Shown piece after piece: positions 8,303 to 16,508 of a DNA stretch of 64,000 bases (its first letter is position 1; each line of letters starts with the position of its first letter). The position numbers were made by a program, and so were the translations under genes. Below the pieces are notes generated by a model. The model saw nothing but the letters and a program-made list of their open reading frames with translations. It made no database searches and had not been told where the DNA came from. This DNA is from an uncultured Flavobacteriaceae bacterium (GTDB taxonomy: Bacteria; Bacteroidota; Bacteroidia; Flavobacteriales; Flavobacteriaceae), in NCBI GenBank assembly GCA_947495135.1, contig CANLXN010000001.1, positions 496,001 through 560,000 on the forward strand, read 5' to 3'.

Positions 8303-8421
8303 GTCTTCATTTTATAAAAATATTGGGTATTACAGAAAATTTTACCTTTAGCCGTTACATTATAAATGAGGCAAGTGAAAAATCAAACTTTAATTTCTTC
8401 TGAAGCCTCACGTTTAGAATA

Positions 8422-9852
8422 TCAGTCCTTATTAATAGGTGGTGGCCCAGGAGGAATTATTGCTCGATATTCATAATTTCCTTTTCGCTCTTTGTACTCG
8501 GCTTTTACGGCCTCAACCTTTTTTGGGTCTTCGTATAGATCGAGCATAGTCATGGCAAGTGCATTGGAGGCATATAACATTCCTTTGTGTCCAATAGACA
8601 TTCCTCCACAAGAAACAACAGCCCAAGAATGCCAAGGGGTATCTTTTGGCGCCGTAGTTACACCTAAATTGATATTAGCAACATTCCAACTTACGTCACC
8701 TACATCTGTAGATCCGCCGCCTGGATGTTCCTTGGTTTCTTCCAATGGTTTTATAGTACTATCCATACCCACCTGAGGTTTTTGAGTGACCTCCTGTATT
8801 TTTTTTCCGAATGCAATTTCACGTTCTGTATACATAATTGGCCCTAATAATTCCAGGTTTTTTTGCATAATAGCTCCACCAGTTCTATTCACTAGAACTT
8901 CATGCAACCCAGAAACCAAAGAAACTTCATAATCTACGTTCGCCATGATAGCAGCACCTTCCGCCATTTTTACTACCTGTTCGTATACAGGCATCATTCC
9001 TTCGCGGTCGGTATTTCTCACTCTCACCCAGAGCTTACTGTAATCTGGGACTACATTCACCACTTGTCCGCCATCTTGTATATGATAATGCATTCGAACC
9101 GTTGGTTTTACATGTTCTCGATAATAATTAATTCCTGTGGTGTAAAGTTCTAGCGCGTCACTTGCACTACGTCCGTTCCATGGATCTCCGGCAGCATGGG
9201 CGGCCTGACCATGAAATTCTACAATAAAATCGACCAATGCTAAACTACTTTGTACATCTGCTTTTATTTCTGCTGAAGGGTGCCAGCTCATATTAACATC
9301 TACATCATTCCAAAGACCAGCTTCCACCATCCAGAGTTTTCCGAAGAATTTTTCTTCCGCGGGAGTTCCCATAAACTTGATAGTCCCTTTTATTTTTCCA
9401 GCCTCCATGAGCTCCTTTATCGCAATAGCAGCTCCTAAACTTCCGCTTCCAAATAGATTGTGACCGCAACCATGTCCTCCAGCTCCTTCATTGAGTGGTT
9501 CTTTGGTGGGTTGTGCTTTTTGAGAGATACCTGGAAGTGCGTCGAATTCGCCTAGCACACTTATCACGGGCTTTCCTTTTCCGTAGGTTGCCACAAAGGC
9601 GGTTGGCATTCCTGCGACACCTCTTTCGACAGTGAAGCCATTCTGCTCGGCATAGTCTGCGAGAAGTTTAGACGATTTGGTTTCTTTAAAAGCGATTTCT
9701 GCATTGGCCCAAATTTCATCGCTGAGTTCGATTAGTTTTTGTTCATGCTTTTTTACGGAGGCAGCAATGTCCTTTTTGTGCTTGGACAACTTATTTTGAG
9801 CACTAAGACTGCAGGTGCAAACGACAAAGAAGAGAAGGATTAATTTTTTCAT
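8422..9852 (-). CDS. Exported M20-family amidohydrolase (AbgB-like)
   Basis: A 476-residue metallopeptidase-family hydrolase with signal peptide MKKLILLFFVVCTCSLSA. Family features in order: VISVLGEFDALPG (about residue 100), GAGGHGCGHNLFG (metal-binding His/Cys), GTPAEEKFFGK (catalytic and metal Glu), the dimerisation-domain motif HGQAAHAAGDPWNGRSA, and GGGSTDVGDVSWNVA near the end. This matches the M20D aminobenzoyl-glutamate hydrolase B group, which cleaves amide bonds of N-acyl or peptide-like substrates; the real substrate cannot be read from sequence. The signal peptide implies a periplasmic enzyme. It is monocistronic and leftward. Confidence 0.87.
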   Translation of the reverse strand: MKKLILLFFVVCTCSLSAQNKLSKHKKDIAASVKKHEQKLIELSDEIWANAEIAFKETKSSKLLADYAEQNGFTVERGVAGMPTAFVATYGKGKPVISVLGEFDALPGISQKAQPTKEPLNEGAGGHGCGHNLFGSGSLGAAIAIKELMEAGKIKGTIKFMGTPAEEKFFGKLWMVEAGLWNDVDVNMSWHPSAEIKADVQSSLALVDFIVEFHGQAAHAAGDPWNGRSASDALELYTTGINYYREHVKPTVRMHYHIQDGGQVVNVVPDYSKLWVRVRNTDREGMMPVYEQVVKMAEGAAIMANVDYEVSLVSGLHEVLVNRTGGAIMQKNLELLGPIMYTEREIAFGKKIQEVTQKPQVGMDSTIKPLEETKEHPGGGSTDVGDVSWNVANINLGVTTAPKDTPWHSWAVVSCGGMSIGHKGMLYASNALAMTMLDLYEDPKKVEAVKAEYKERKGNYEYRAIIPPGPPPINKD

Positions 9853-10202
9853 GGGAGGTTGGTGTTATATGTTTTCTAAAGATAATAAAATTTTGAGCGA
9901 GGGATAAAGTGGCATGTTTGAGCTCTCCTTCGCCAGAGCTTCGGAGAGCAGGGGCTCCTTTTATTGAAATCATAAAATTGTTCATAACAGGTCTTGTCTA
10001 GGAAGCGAGTAGCGAAAGCCCGACCCTGCTTCCTTTTCGCTTGACGATGATGGCTTTAACACCATCGAAAGTGAGGCAAACAGAACTACATTTTGAGTGG
10101 TTGAAGCAGGGACGCTCCCAACTAGTATAACGTATTGATAGTTAGAATTTTATTCGATGGTATTTTTAACCAATTTCTGAATCTCAAATTTCTCAATATC
10201 TC
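9853..10202. other. Intergenic region with no convincing gene
   Basis: The first 130 bases leftward include the upstream region of the amidohydrolase. The middle (10000-10120) is richer in GC than its surroundings and contains nested inverted repeats: CCCTGCTTC (10024-10032) with GAAGCAGGG (10103-10111) and, inside, GATGG (10049-10053) with CCATC (10062-10066). I see no coding frame with a credible start. It could be an RNA structure or a decayed repeat element. Confidence 0.5.
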
Positions 10203-10233
10203 TTTGAAAATCAAAAAAGAAGATGTATTTTTG
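10203..10233 (+). promoter_or_regulatory. Promoter of rpsA
   Basis: TTTG (10203-10206), 19 bases, then TATTTTTG (10226-10233): a full match to the Bacteroidota housekeeping promoter. Transcription should begin near 10240, giving an rpsA leader close to 200 bases long. Confidence 0.8.
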
Positions 10234-10239
10234 CACCCC

Positions 10240-10435
10240 TCTTAGGCACATGTGCTCTAGAGAATAAAGTCCTTTTAGCAATATTATCTGAAATGAAAGG
10301 CATATAAACTAAAAAAACATAACCCTTCTGTGGGCTTGTTGCTTAACATTTCAGAAAGAACACAGAATACAAAAACGTCCTTTAGAGGCTTGTTCAATAT
10401 CTTAATTGAATACCTCAAAAGACGCTCATTAACAA
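10240..10435 (+). promoter_or_regulatory. Structured 5' leader of rpsA
   Basis: The leader holds several complementary segments: GCACATGTGC near 10247; TCTGAAATG (10288-10296) pairing with CATTTCAGA (10347-10355); and, ending 11 bases before the start codon, a stem built from CGTC/GACG (10376-10379 with 10421-10424), TTT/AAA, GAGG/CCTC (10385-10388 with 10413-10416) and TTCAAT/ATTGAA (10393-10398 with 10405-10410). There is no T run, so a translation-level control (for example feedback by S1 itself) is more likely than termination. This is inferred from complementarity only. Confidence 0.5.
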
Positions 10436-12274
10436 ATGGCTGATAAAGCAGAAAAAGCAGAAGCTGTAGTAGAAGAACAAGCTGCAGTTGAGCAACCAAA
10501 ACAGGAAGTTTCTTTAAAAGAAAGCAATCCTGAAAAATTCTTAAACGATTTTAACTGGCACAACTACGAAGAAGGAATTGATCCTGTAGATGGTCAGCAG
10601 TTAGAAGAGTTTGAAAAATTAGTAGCAGAGAACTTTGTAGATACTTTGGATGACGAAGTAGTAGAAGGAGAAGTGATTTATCTTACAGATCGTGATGTAA
10701 TTATTGACATCAACGCGAAAAGTGAAGGTGTTATCTCTTTAAACGAGTTCCGTTACAATCCAGATCTTAAAGTTGGAGACAAGGTAGAAGTATTGATCGA
10801 CGTTCGTGAAGACGCAACTGGACAATTGATTCTTTCTCACCGTAAGGCTAGAACTATTAAGGCTTGGGATAGAGTAAATGCAGCTCATGACGAAGCAACT
10901 GTTGTAAACGGTTTCGTAAAATGTCGTACAAAAGGTGGTATGATCGTAGACGTATTTGGAATCGAGGCATTCTTGCCAGGATCTCAGATCGACGTGAAGC
11001 CAATCCGTGATTACGACGTATACGTTGGTAAAACAATGGAATTTAAAGTTGTGAAGATTAACCACGAATTCAAAAACGTAGTAGTTTCTCACAAAGCGCT
11101 TATCGAAGCAGATATCGAAGAGCAGAAAAAAGAAATTATTGGTCAGCTTGAAAAAGGTCAGGTACTTGAAGGTGTTGTTAAAAACATTACATCTTATGGA
11201 GTATTTGTTGATCTTGGTGGTGTTGATGGATTGGTACACATTACAGATCTTTCTTGGTCTCGTATCAACCACCCGAACGAGATTGTAGAGCTAGATCAGA
11301 AATTAAACGTTGTAATCCTTGATTTCGACGAAGATAAAACTAGAATCCAATTAGGTCTTAAGCAATTGAACGCTCATCCATGGGATGCTCTTGGAGAAGA
11401 GTTGAAAGTTGGTGATAATGTAGAAGGTAAAGTAGTTGTAATCGCAGATTACGGTGCATTTATCGAAGTTGCTGAAGGAGTTGAAGGATTAATTCACGTG
11501 AGCGAAATGTCTTGGTCTACACACTTGCGTAGTGCACAAGATTTCGTAAATGTTGGTGATAAAGTAAATGCGCAAATCTTAACTTTAGATAGAGAAGAGC
11601 GTAAGATGAGTCTTGGTATCAAGCAATTGACTCCAGATCCATGGACAGATATCACTACTAAATACCCTGTAGGATCTACGCATTCTGGTATTGTGAGAAA
11701 CTTTACAAACTTTGGTGTATTTGTAGAGCTAGAAGAAGGTATTGATGGATTGATCTACATTAGCGATCTATCTTGGACTAAGAAAGTGAAGCACCCAAGT
11801 GAATTCACTAATATTAGTGACACTTTAGAAGTAGTTGTATTAGAATTAGATGTAGAAGGACGTAAACTTAGTTTAGGTCATAAGCAAACTACAGAGAACC
11901 CTTGGGATAAGTATTCTGATGAGTTCGCAGTAGGTTCTAAGCACACTGCTAGCATTGATGAGATGGTTGACAAAGGAGCTGTTATCAATTTCAATGAGGA
12001 CATTACGGCATTTGTGCCGAAGCGTCACTTAGAGAAAGAAGACGGTAGTGATCTTGTAAAAGGTGAAGAAGCAGAATTCCAAATAATTGAATTCAACAAA
12101 GAATTCAAGAAAGTGGTTGCATCTCACATGACGATCCATAAAGAAGAAGAAGCAAAAATTGTTAAGCAAGCTGCTAAGAAAGCACAAAAGCAAGCTGACG
12201 AAGCAAAACCAACTTTAGGGGATGCTAACTCTGCTCTTCAAGCTCTTAAAGATAAAATGGACGGGAAGAGTTAA
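10436..12274 (+). CDS. rpsA: 30S ribosomal protein S1
   Basis: A 612-residue protein with tandem S1 RNA-binding domains. Clear repeat cores are VLEGVVKNITSYGVFVDLGG, VEGKVVVIADYGAFIEVAEG and HSGIVRNFTNFGVFVELEEG, each followed by GLIHVSEMSW-like strands; two less conserved domains precede and one follows. An acidic N-terminal tail of about 30 residues and a basic alanine/lysine C-terminal tail flank them. S1 binds mRNA at the 30S platform, which matters in Bacteroidota because Shine-Dalgarno pairing is little used. Single-gene unit with its own promoter, a structured leader and a terminator at 12298-12328. Confidence 0.96.
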   Translation: MADKAEKAEAVVEEQAAVEQPKQEVSLKESNPEKFLNDFNWHNYEEGIDPVDGQQLEEFEKLVAENFVDTLDDEVVEGEVIYLTDRDVIIDINAKSEGVISLNEFRYNPDLKVGDKVEVLIDVREDATGQLILSHRKARTIKAWDRVNAAHDEATVVNGFVKCRTKGGMIVDVFGIEAFLPGSQIDVKPIRDYDVYVGKTMEFKVVKINHEFKNVVVSHKALIEADIEEQKKEIIGQLEKGQVLEGVVKNITSYGVFVDLGGVDGLVHITDLSWSRINHPNEIVELDQKLNVVILDFDEDKTRIQLGLKQLNAHPWDALGEELKVGDNVEGKVVVIADYGAFIEVAEGVEGLIHVSEMSWSTHLRSAQDFVNVGDKVNAQILTLDREERKMSLGIKQLTPDPWTDITTKYPVGSTHSGIVRNFTNFGVFVELEEGIDGLIYISDLSWTKKVKHPSEFTNISDTLEVVVLELDVEGRKLSLGHKQTTENPWDKYSDEFAVGSKHTASIDEMVDKGAVINFNEDITAFVPKRHLEKEDGSDLVKGEEAEFQIIEFNKEFKKVVASHMTIHKEEEAKIVKQAAKKAQKQADEAKPTLGDANSALQALKDKMDGKS

Positions 12275-12297
12275 TTCCTTTCATTTTAATTATACAG

Positions 12298-12328
12298 AAG
12301 CCCTTTCAGAAATGAAGGGGCTTTTTTT
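12298..12328 (+). terminator. Terminator of rpsA
   Basis: A hairpin of about 10 base pairs, AAGCCCTTTCA with ATGAAGGGGCTT (one G-T pair), is followed by seven T residues. Confidence 0.85.
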
Positions 12329-12478
12329 ATGTCCCATGGCGAAGAACGTAAGCCATCTTATCTATTCATGGTCCAATCGATCAATTATTTATCCTAGAAG
12401 GGGCGATTTTATCATTTATTTTCTCAGAGTTTTCTAATGTAGCTTCTAAACCGCCTGCTTTTTACCTAGTTTTATACT

Positions 12479-12811
12479 ATGATTAAACTGACTAAGAAAT
12501 TAATAGTTCCCTTTCTAATTGTATTAATCGCGCTTTGTACTGGATGCAAAGGCCATGACGTTAGCAACAAAGTTGAGGGTCGAACGGTTTTAGTACAACT
12601 CTACAGCGATAGTACGAGAGGTAAACTGGAGAATCAATTTGCGCAATACGCACTTAAGGAGCAAAAGAAGGTAAGCCGACCTATGAACATCTATCTTTTT
12701 ACATTCGATACCGCGAAGGTTAGTGATACCACTTTGGTTCGATTATTAAAGGAATCCAGTTTGGTTAAAGAAGCTCAAACAAACAAAGAAGTTATAATAA
12801 GAGAAAAATAA
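12479..12811 (+). CDS. Lipoprotein resembling a subtilase propeptide
   Basis: A 110-residue protein with a hydrophobic leader and lipidation cysteine at residue 23 (ALCTGC; position -3 is Cys rather than Leu). The mature part aligns without gaps to the propeptide of the subtilase encoded 12 bases downstream: residues 37-105 here against 29-97 there, sharing VLVQL, (V/I)S(R/K)PMNI and AQxN at identical spacing. A hand count gives 18 identities in 69 positions. It is therefore a free-standing, probably membrane-anchored copy of a prodomain with no protease attached. Inference: an inhibitor, folding chaperone or self-protection factor for the protease. Family assignment (inhibitor I9-like fold) is not proven. 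Confidence 0.7.
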   Translation: MIKLTKKLIVPFLIVLIALCTGCKGHDVSNKVEGRTVLVQLYSDSTRGKLENQFAQYALKEQKKVSRPMNIYLFTFDTAKVSDTTLVRLLKESSLVKEAQTNKEVIIREK

Positions 12812-12823
12812 AAACAAACCACT

Positions 12824-14446
12824 ATGAAAAAATTAATTCTAATTCCGTTGCTCTTTGTGGGCTTCCTTTCTTTAGGTCAACAACAAGCTCAATACGAGGC
12901 GAATGAAGTCCTTGTACAACTAAAAGAAAATATTAATAGCGCAGAGGGGTTAGCAGCAGAAAACGCACTTTCTATTGCTAGCGCACAATTAATATCTAAA
13001 CCGATGAATATTTGGTTGCTGCGCCTTAATTCTTCGGAAATGTCTGAGAATGAAGCGATCAACGTTCTTTATAGAAATGACGACGTGCTCGTAGCTCAGA
13101 AAAACCACAAAGTGAGCAATCGAGCTACTACGCCAGACGATGTCTTATATGGTAATCAATGGCAATATTTCCAAGAAAACGATAAGGATATTGATGCCGA
13201 TGACGCTTGGGATATAACCACGGGAGGAACTACCATGAACGGAAATGTTATTGTAGCCGCTGTATTGGATGATGGGATTGATTTAAATCATGATGATTTT
13301 GAGGATAATTTATGGACCAATGATGCTGAAATTGCCTCCAACGGTATTGATGACGATGGAAACGGATATGTGGACGATTTTCTTGGATGGAGTATTGTTA
13401 CAAACTCCGATAATATTTCTGGAGGGGGGCATGGAACTCCAGTAGCAGGAATTGTGGGAGCCAAAGGAAACAATGGTGTAGGCGTTGCTGGTGTGAACTG
13501 GGATGTAAAAGTGATGGTGATTAAGAACAATTTTAATACCAACGAAGCTAAAGTAATTGAAGCTTATAGTTATGCTTTAGAAGCAAGAATGCTTTATAAC
13601 TCTAGTGGAGGAACAGATGGCGCTTTTGTAGTATCGACCAATGCTTCTTGGGGTGTAGATTTTGGTGATCCAAACGACGCACCACTTTGGTGTGCTCTTT
13701 ATGATACTTTAGGAGAAAACGGAATTTTGAGCTGTGGAGCTACTATTAATGGTAATCAGAATGTAGATATTATAGGAGATCTTCCAACAGCTTGTCCTAG
13801 TGAATATCTTATATCGGTAACCAATACCGATATTACAGATAATAAAGTGGTAAATGCTGGATACGGCTTAGAAACTATTGATCTTGGTGCACCAGGGGCA
13901 GGAGCATATACTACTGCTTTAGGAAATAGTTATGGTGGTTTTGGAGGTACATCTGGAGCAACACCTCATGTTACTGGAACTATTGCGTTGCTGTATTCTG
14001 CGCCTTGTCAAAACTTTGCAGACTTAGCGATAACAGATCCGGCACAAGCTGCTAGACTTGTTAGAGACTATATTTTTGCAGGAGTAGACCCTAATCCTTC
14101 TCTAGAAGGCATTACAACAACAGGAGGAAGGCTTAATGTAAATAATGCGGTACAGGGCTTAATGGACAACTGTGCATCTCTTTCTGTTGATTCAATAGAA
14201 TTAGACTTAAATGAAGTGAAACTTCACCCAAACCCTTCGCAAGGAGTGATTACCATATCTCATAAAGCCATTTCTAATTTAAATGAAGTAGCGGTTTACT
14301 CGGTGGATGGAAGATTGGTGAAGCAATTCGAAAATCTCGAGTCTTCTACCTTAGATATTAGTGAATTACCGAACGGAGTGTATGTGTTTAAAATTTCATT
14401 TGAAGGAGAAGAAGCATTTGTAAATAAGATGGTTATCAAGAAATAA
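12824..14446 (+). CDS. Secreted subtilisin-like (S8) serine protease with T9SS sorting domain
   Basis: A 540-residue protein: signal peptide (1 to about 19), propeptide (about 25-105), S8 catalytic domain and C-terminal T9SS type A sorting domain (about 465-540, LHPNPSQGVITIS ... VNKMVIKK). The triad is Asp149 in VLDDGID (Asp replaces the usual Thr/Ser after it), His203 in GGHGTPVAG and Ser377 in GGTSGATPH; Asn273 in NASWGV fits the oxyanion hole. All key residues are present, so it should be an active endopeptidase exported through the T9SS. The gene before it encodes a lipoprotein copy of its propeptide. Confidence 0.92.
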   Translation: MKKLILIPLLFVGFLSLGQQQAQYEANEVLVQLKENINSAEGLAAENALSIASAQLISKPMNIWLLRLNSSEMSENEAINVLYRNDDVLVAQKNHKVSNRATTPDDVLYGNQWQYFQENDKDIDADDAWDITTGGTTMNGNVIVAAVLDDGIDLNHDDFEDNLWTNDAEIASNGIDDDGNGYVDDFLGWSIVTNSDNISGGGHGTPVAGIVGAKGNNGVGVAGVNWDVKVMVIKNNFNTNEAKVIEAYSYALEARMLYNSSGGTDGAFVVSTNASWGVDFGDPNDAPLWCALYDTLGENGILSCGATINGNQNVDIIGDLPTACPSEYLISVTNTDITDNKVVNAGYGLETIDLGAPGAGAYTTALGNSYGGFGGTSGATPHVTGTIALLYSAPCQNFADLAITDPAQAARLVRDYIFAGVDPNPSLEGITTTGGRLNVNNAVQGLMDNCASLSVDSIELDLNEVKLHPNPSQGVITISHKAISNLNEVAVYSVDGRLVKQFENLESSTLDISELPNGVYVFKISFEGEEAFVNKMVIKK

Positions 14447-14471
14447 CTACTAACAGTATAGTTTAAGAATT

Positions 14472-14510
14472 AAAGTGTGATAAAATCCAATTTTATCACA
14501 CTTTCTCGTT
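14472..14510 (+). terminator. Hairpin terminator after the subtilase
   Basis: A perfect 14-bp stem, AAAGTGTGATAAAA (14472-14485) with TTTTATCACACTTT (14491-14504), is followed by CTCGTTTT. The T run is short and delayed, but stem strength and position support termination. Confidence 0.75.
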
Positions 14511-14538
14511 TTAGGATCTTTTTTTAAATTAAAACACC

Positions 14539-14546
14539 TAAATTTG
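14539..14546 (+). promoter_or_regulatory. Promoter box of pyrR-pyrB
   Basis: TAAATTTG matches TAnnTTTG. No exact TTTG box is seen 19 bases upstream, only a T run. A six-base hairpin (CTGAAT/ATTCAG, 14551-14566) lies in the short leader just before pyrR. Confidence 0.5.
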
Positions 14547-14575
14547 TATCCTGAATCATCATTCAGATCTTTTCT

Positions 14576-15115
14576 ATGAGCCAAAAAGTGTTACTCAACG
14601 CAACCGAAGTTCACATCGCACTTCAAAGACTGGCTTGTCAATTAATTGAAAATCACGATACTTTTGACCATACCGTTTTAATTGGAATCCAGCCAAGAGG
14701 AGTTTATTTGGCCGAACGTCTGAAGAAAATCCTTGAAGTTGACTACAAAATTATAAATGTAAAGTTGGGTTATCTTGATATTACGTTTTATCGAGACGAT
14801 TTCCGAAGAAGTGGAAAGCCTCTAGAAGCCAATAAAACCAAAATAGACTTTATCGTAGAAGGTAAAAAGGTTGTTTTTATAGACGATGTCCTGTATACAG
14901 GTAGAAGTATTCGCTCTGGATTAACGGCAATACAATCTTTTGGTCGCCCATTAGAAATTGAATTACTCACTTTAATAGATAGGAGGTTTAGTAGACATCT
15001 TCCTATCCAGCCAGATTACCGTGGTAGACAAGTAGATGCTATTGGAGATGAAAAAGTCCTGGTACACTGGAAAGAAAATGATGGTAAGGATGCGGTTTAT
15101 CTGGTCAACAAATAA
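14576..15115 (+). CDS. pyrR: PyrR-type pyrimidine regulator / uracil phosphoribosyltransferase
   Basis: A 179-residue type I phosphoribosyltransferase. The PRPP-binding loop is VVFIDDVLYTGRSIRSGL near residue 100, and GIQPRGVYLAERL and the DxxFYRDD segment (LDITFYRDDF) are typical of PyrR. In Bacillus PyrR binds pyr mRNA leaders when UMP is high and also converts uracil plus PRPP to UMP. Here pyrB follows after 62 bases, so it probably regulates or accompanies pyrimidine synthesis; no classical PyrR antiterminator leader is obvious upstream. Confidence 0.93.
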   Translation: MSQKVLLNATEVHIALQRLACQLIENHDTFDHTVLIGIQPRGVYLAERLKKILEVDYKIINVKLGYLDITFYRDDFRRSGKPLEANKTKIDFIVEGKKVVFIDDVLYTGRSIRSGLTAIQSFGRPLEIELLTLIDRRFSRHLPIQPDYRGRQVDAIGDEKVLVHWKENDGKDAVYLVNK

Positions 15116-15177
15116 GAATAATGGCAATTTTGGTTCACTTAATCAGCGAACCATCATTACTAACTGAATACTGAACA

Positions 15178-16113
15178 ATGGAACTAAGTGTAAACCACTT
15201 ATTAGGAATCAAATATATTACCGAAGCGGACATACAGCTCATCTTCGAAACGGCAGATCATTTTAAAGAAGTGATTAATCGCCCTATTAAAAAAGTACCT
15301 TCTCTTCGCGATATTACAATCGCTAATTTATTTTTCGAAAATAGCACACGCACAAGACTTTCATTTGAGTTAGCCGAGAAGCGACTTTCTGCAGATGTAG
15401 TCAACTTTTCTGCGGCTTCATCATCGGTTAAAAAAGGAGAAACCTTGATCGACACGGTGAACAATATTCTTTCCATGAAAGTTGATATGGTAGTGATGCG
15501 TCATCCTAATCCAGGGGCAGGCGTATTTCTTTCAAAACACATCAATGCTAGCATTGTAAATGCAGGAGACGGGGCTCATGAACATCCAACTCAGGCCTTG
15601 TTAGATACTTATTCCATTCGAGAACGGTTGGGTGATGTGGCGGGGAAAAATGTAGTGATTGTAGGCGATATTTTACATTCAAGAGTAGCATTAAGTAATA
15701 TTTTTGCATTACAGAAGTTGGGGGCAAAAGTGAAAGTTTGCGGTCCAAAAACCCTTATTCCAAAATATATTGAAAAATTAGGAGTAGAAGTAGAGTCTAA
15801 TTTACAAAAAGCGCTGAACTGGTGCGATGTAGCGAATATGCTGCGCGTTCAAAATGAACGCATGGATATCAGTTATTTTCCAACTACCAGAGAATATACC
15901 CAGCAATATGGTCTCCATATGGAGCTGCTACAATCCTTAGACAAGGAAATAGTTGTAATGCATCCAGGACCTATTAACAGAGGAGTAGAGATTACAACGG
16001 AGGTGGCCGATAGCGGACAAGCGATTATCCTCGATCAAGTTCAAAATGGAGTAGCAGTGAGGATGGCGGTTTTGTATTTACTCGCATCTAAAATTAAGCA
16101 TAATGAAGATTAG
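15178..16113 (+). CDS. pyrB: Aspartate carbamoyltransferase catalytic chain
   Basis: A 311-residue ATCase catalytic subunit that joins carbamoyl phosphate and aspartate, the committed step of pyrimidine synthesis. Signatures: carbamoyl-phosphate loop FFENSTRTRLSFE (about residues 51-63), HPTQALLD, and the C-terminal HPGPINRGVEI. No pyrI regulatory chain gene is next to it. The end overlaps the next small gene by 11 bases, so pyrR, pyrB, the STAS-like gene and rnz probably share one transcript. Confidence 0.96.
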   Translation: MELSVNHLLGIKYITEADIQLIFETADHFKEVINRPIKKVPSLRDITIANLFFENSTRTRLSFELAEKRLSADVVNFSAASSSVKKGETLIDTVNNILSMKVDMVVMRHPNPGAGVFLSKHINASIVNAGDGAHEHPTQALLDTYSIRERLGDVAGKNVVIVGDILHSRVALSNIFALQKLGAKVKVCGPKTLIPKYIEKLGVEVESNLQKALNWCDVANMLRVQNERMDISYFPTTREYTQQYGLHMELLQSLDKEIVVMHPGPINRGVEITTEVADSGQAIILDQVQNGVAVRMAVLYLLASKIKHNED

Positions 16114-16438
16114 TGTAAAAGACAGTTATACAATATTGGCCGATGAGCGTGATGACGTTCAAAATTTTGCTGAGTATCTTGAAAAAATCGTTCCGATGAA
16201 ATATGAAACTCAGAATTTGGTAATTGACCTACTCAAATACAATTCTTTAAAATTACCAGAACTGTTAGCTTTTCTAAAACTATCCACCTATCATCGATCC
16301 ACGAAACATTCGTTTGTAATTGTTAATGACGGCATAGATGTAGACGAAGTCCCTTTTGAAATGGTTGTTGTTCCAACATTGGTGGAGGCTGGCGACATTG
16401 TAGAAATGGAAGAAATAGAACGAGATTTAGGGTTTTAA
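16103..16438 (+). CDS. Small STAS-like protein upstream of ribonuclease Z
   Basis: A 111-residue protein without signal or membrane segment. Strand-helix alternation (TQNLVIDLLKYNSLKLPELLAFL, then HSFVIVNDG and the ending TLVEAGDIVEMEEIERDLGF) resembles anti-anti-sigma (STAS) domains, which bind protein partners. It overlaps pyrB by 11 bases and is followed by rnz after 70 bases, suggesting co-transcription. I do not recognise an experimentally described homologue; the fold call is by pattern only. Confidence 0.6.
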   Translation: MKISVKDSYTILADERDDVQNFAEYLEKIVPMKYETQNLVIDLLKYNSLKLPELLAFLKLSTYHRSTKHSFVIVNDGIDVDEVPFEMVVVPTLVEAGDIVEMEEIERDLGF

Positions 16439-16508
16439 AAACCGGATAGATCCTTAAAATAAGCCAAGCGATCACTTTTATGGGCTTGTTCTTTAATTGA
16501 AAATTTAA

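Noticed and set aside
8230-8310. A 26-codon leftward frame beginning MKTTPYSKG upstream of the short-ORF array
   Set aside because: It overlaps both a perfect hairpin and the best promoter candidate, has no paralogue and no independent support.
8368-8478. A 36-codon rightward frame containing LLIGGGPGGI, like a dinucleotide-binding motif
   Set aside because: Its second half is antisense to the Pro-rich end of the amidohydrolase (GPPPINKD), which produces the glycine run by complementarity.
9985-10140. Possible tRNA or small RNA gene in the rpsA upstream gap
   Set aside because: No cloverleaf with a TTC-type T loop and acceptor stem could be drawn; only simple inverted repeats are visible.
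10739-11272. A 177-codon leftward frame inside rpsA
   Set aside because: It is antisense to S1 repeats; the frame is kept open by the codon bias of a highly expressed gene and the composition (rich in Phe, Tyr, Asn, Cys) is not protein-like for this genome.
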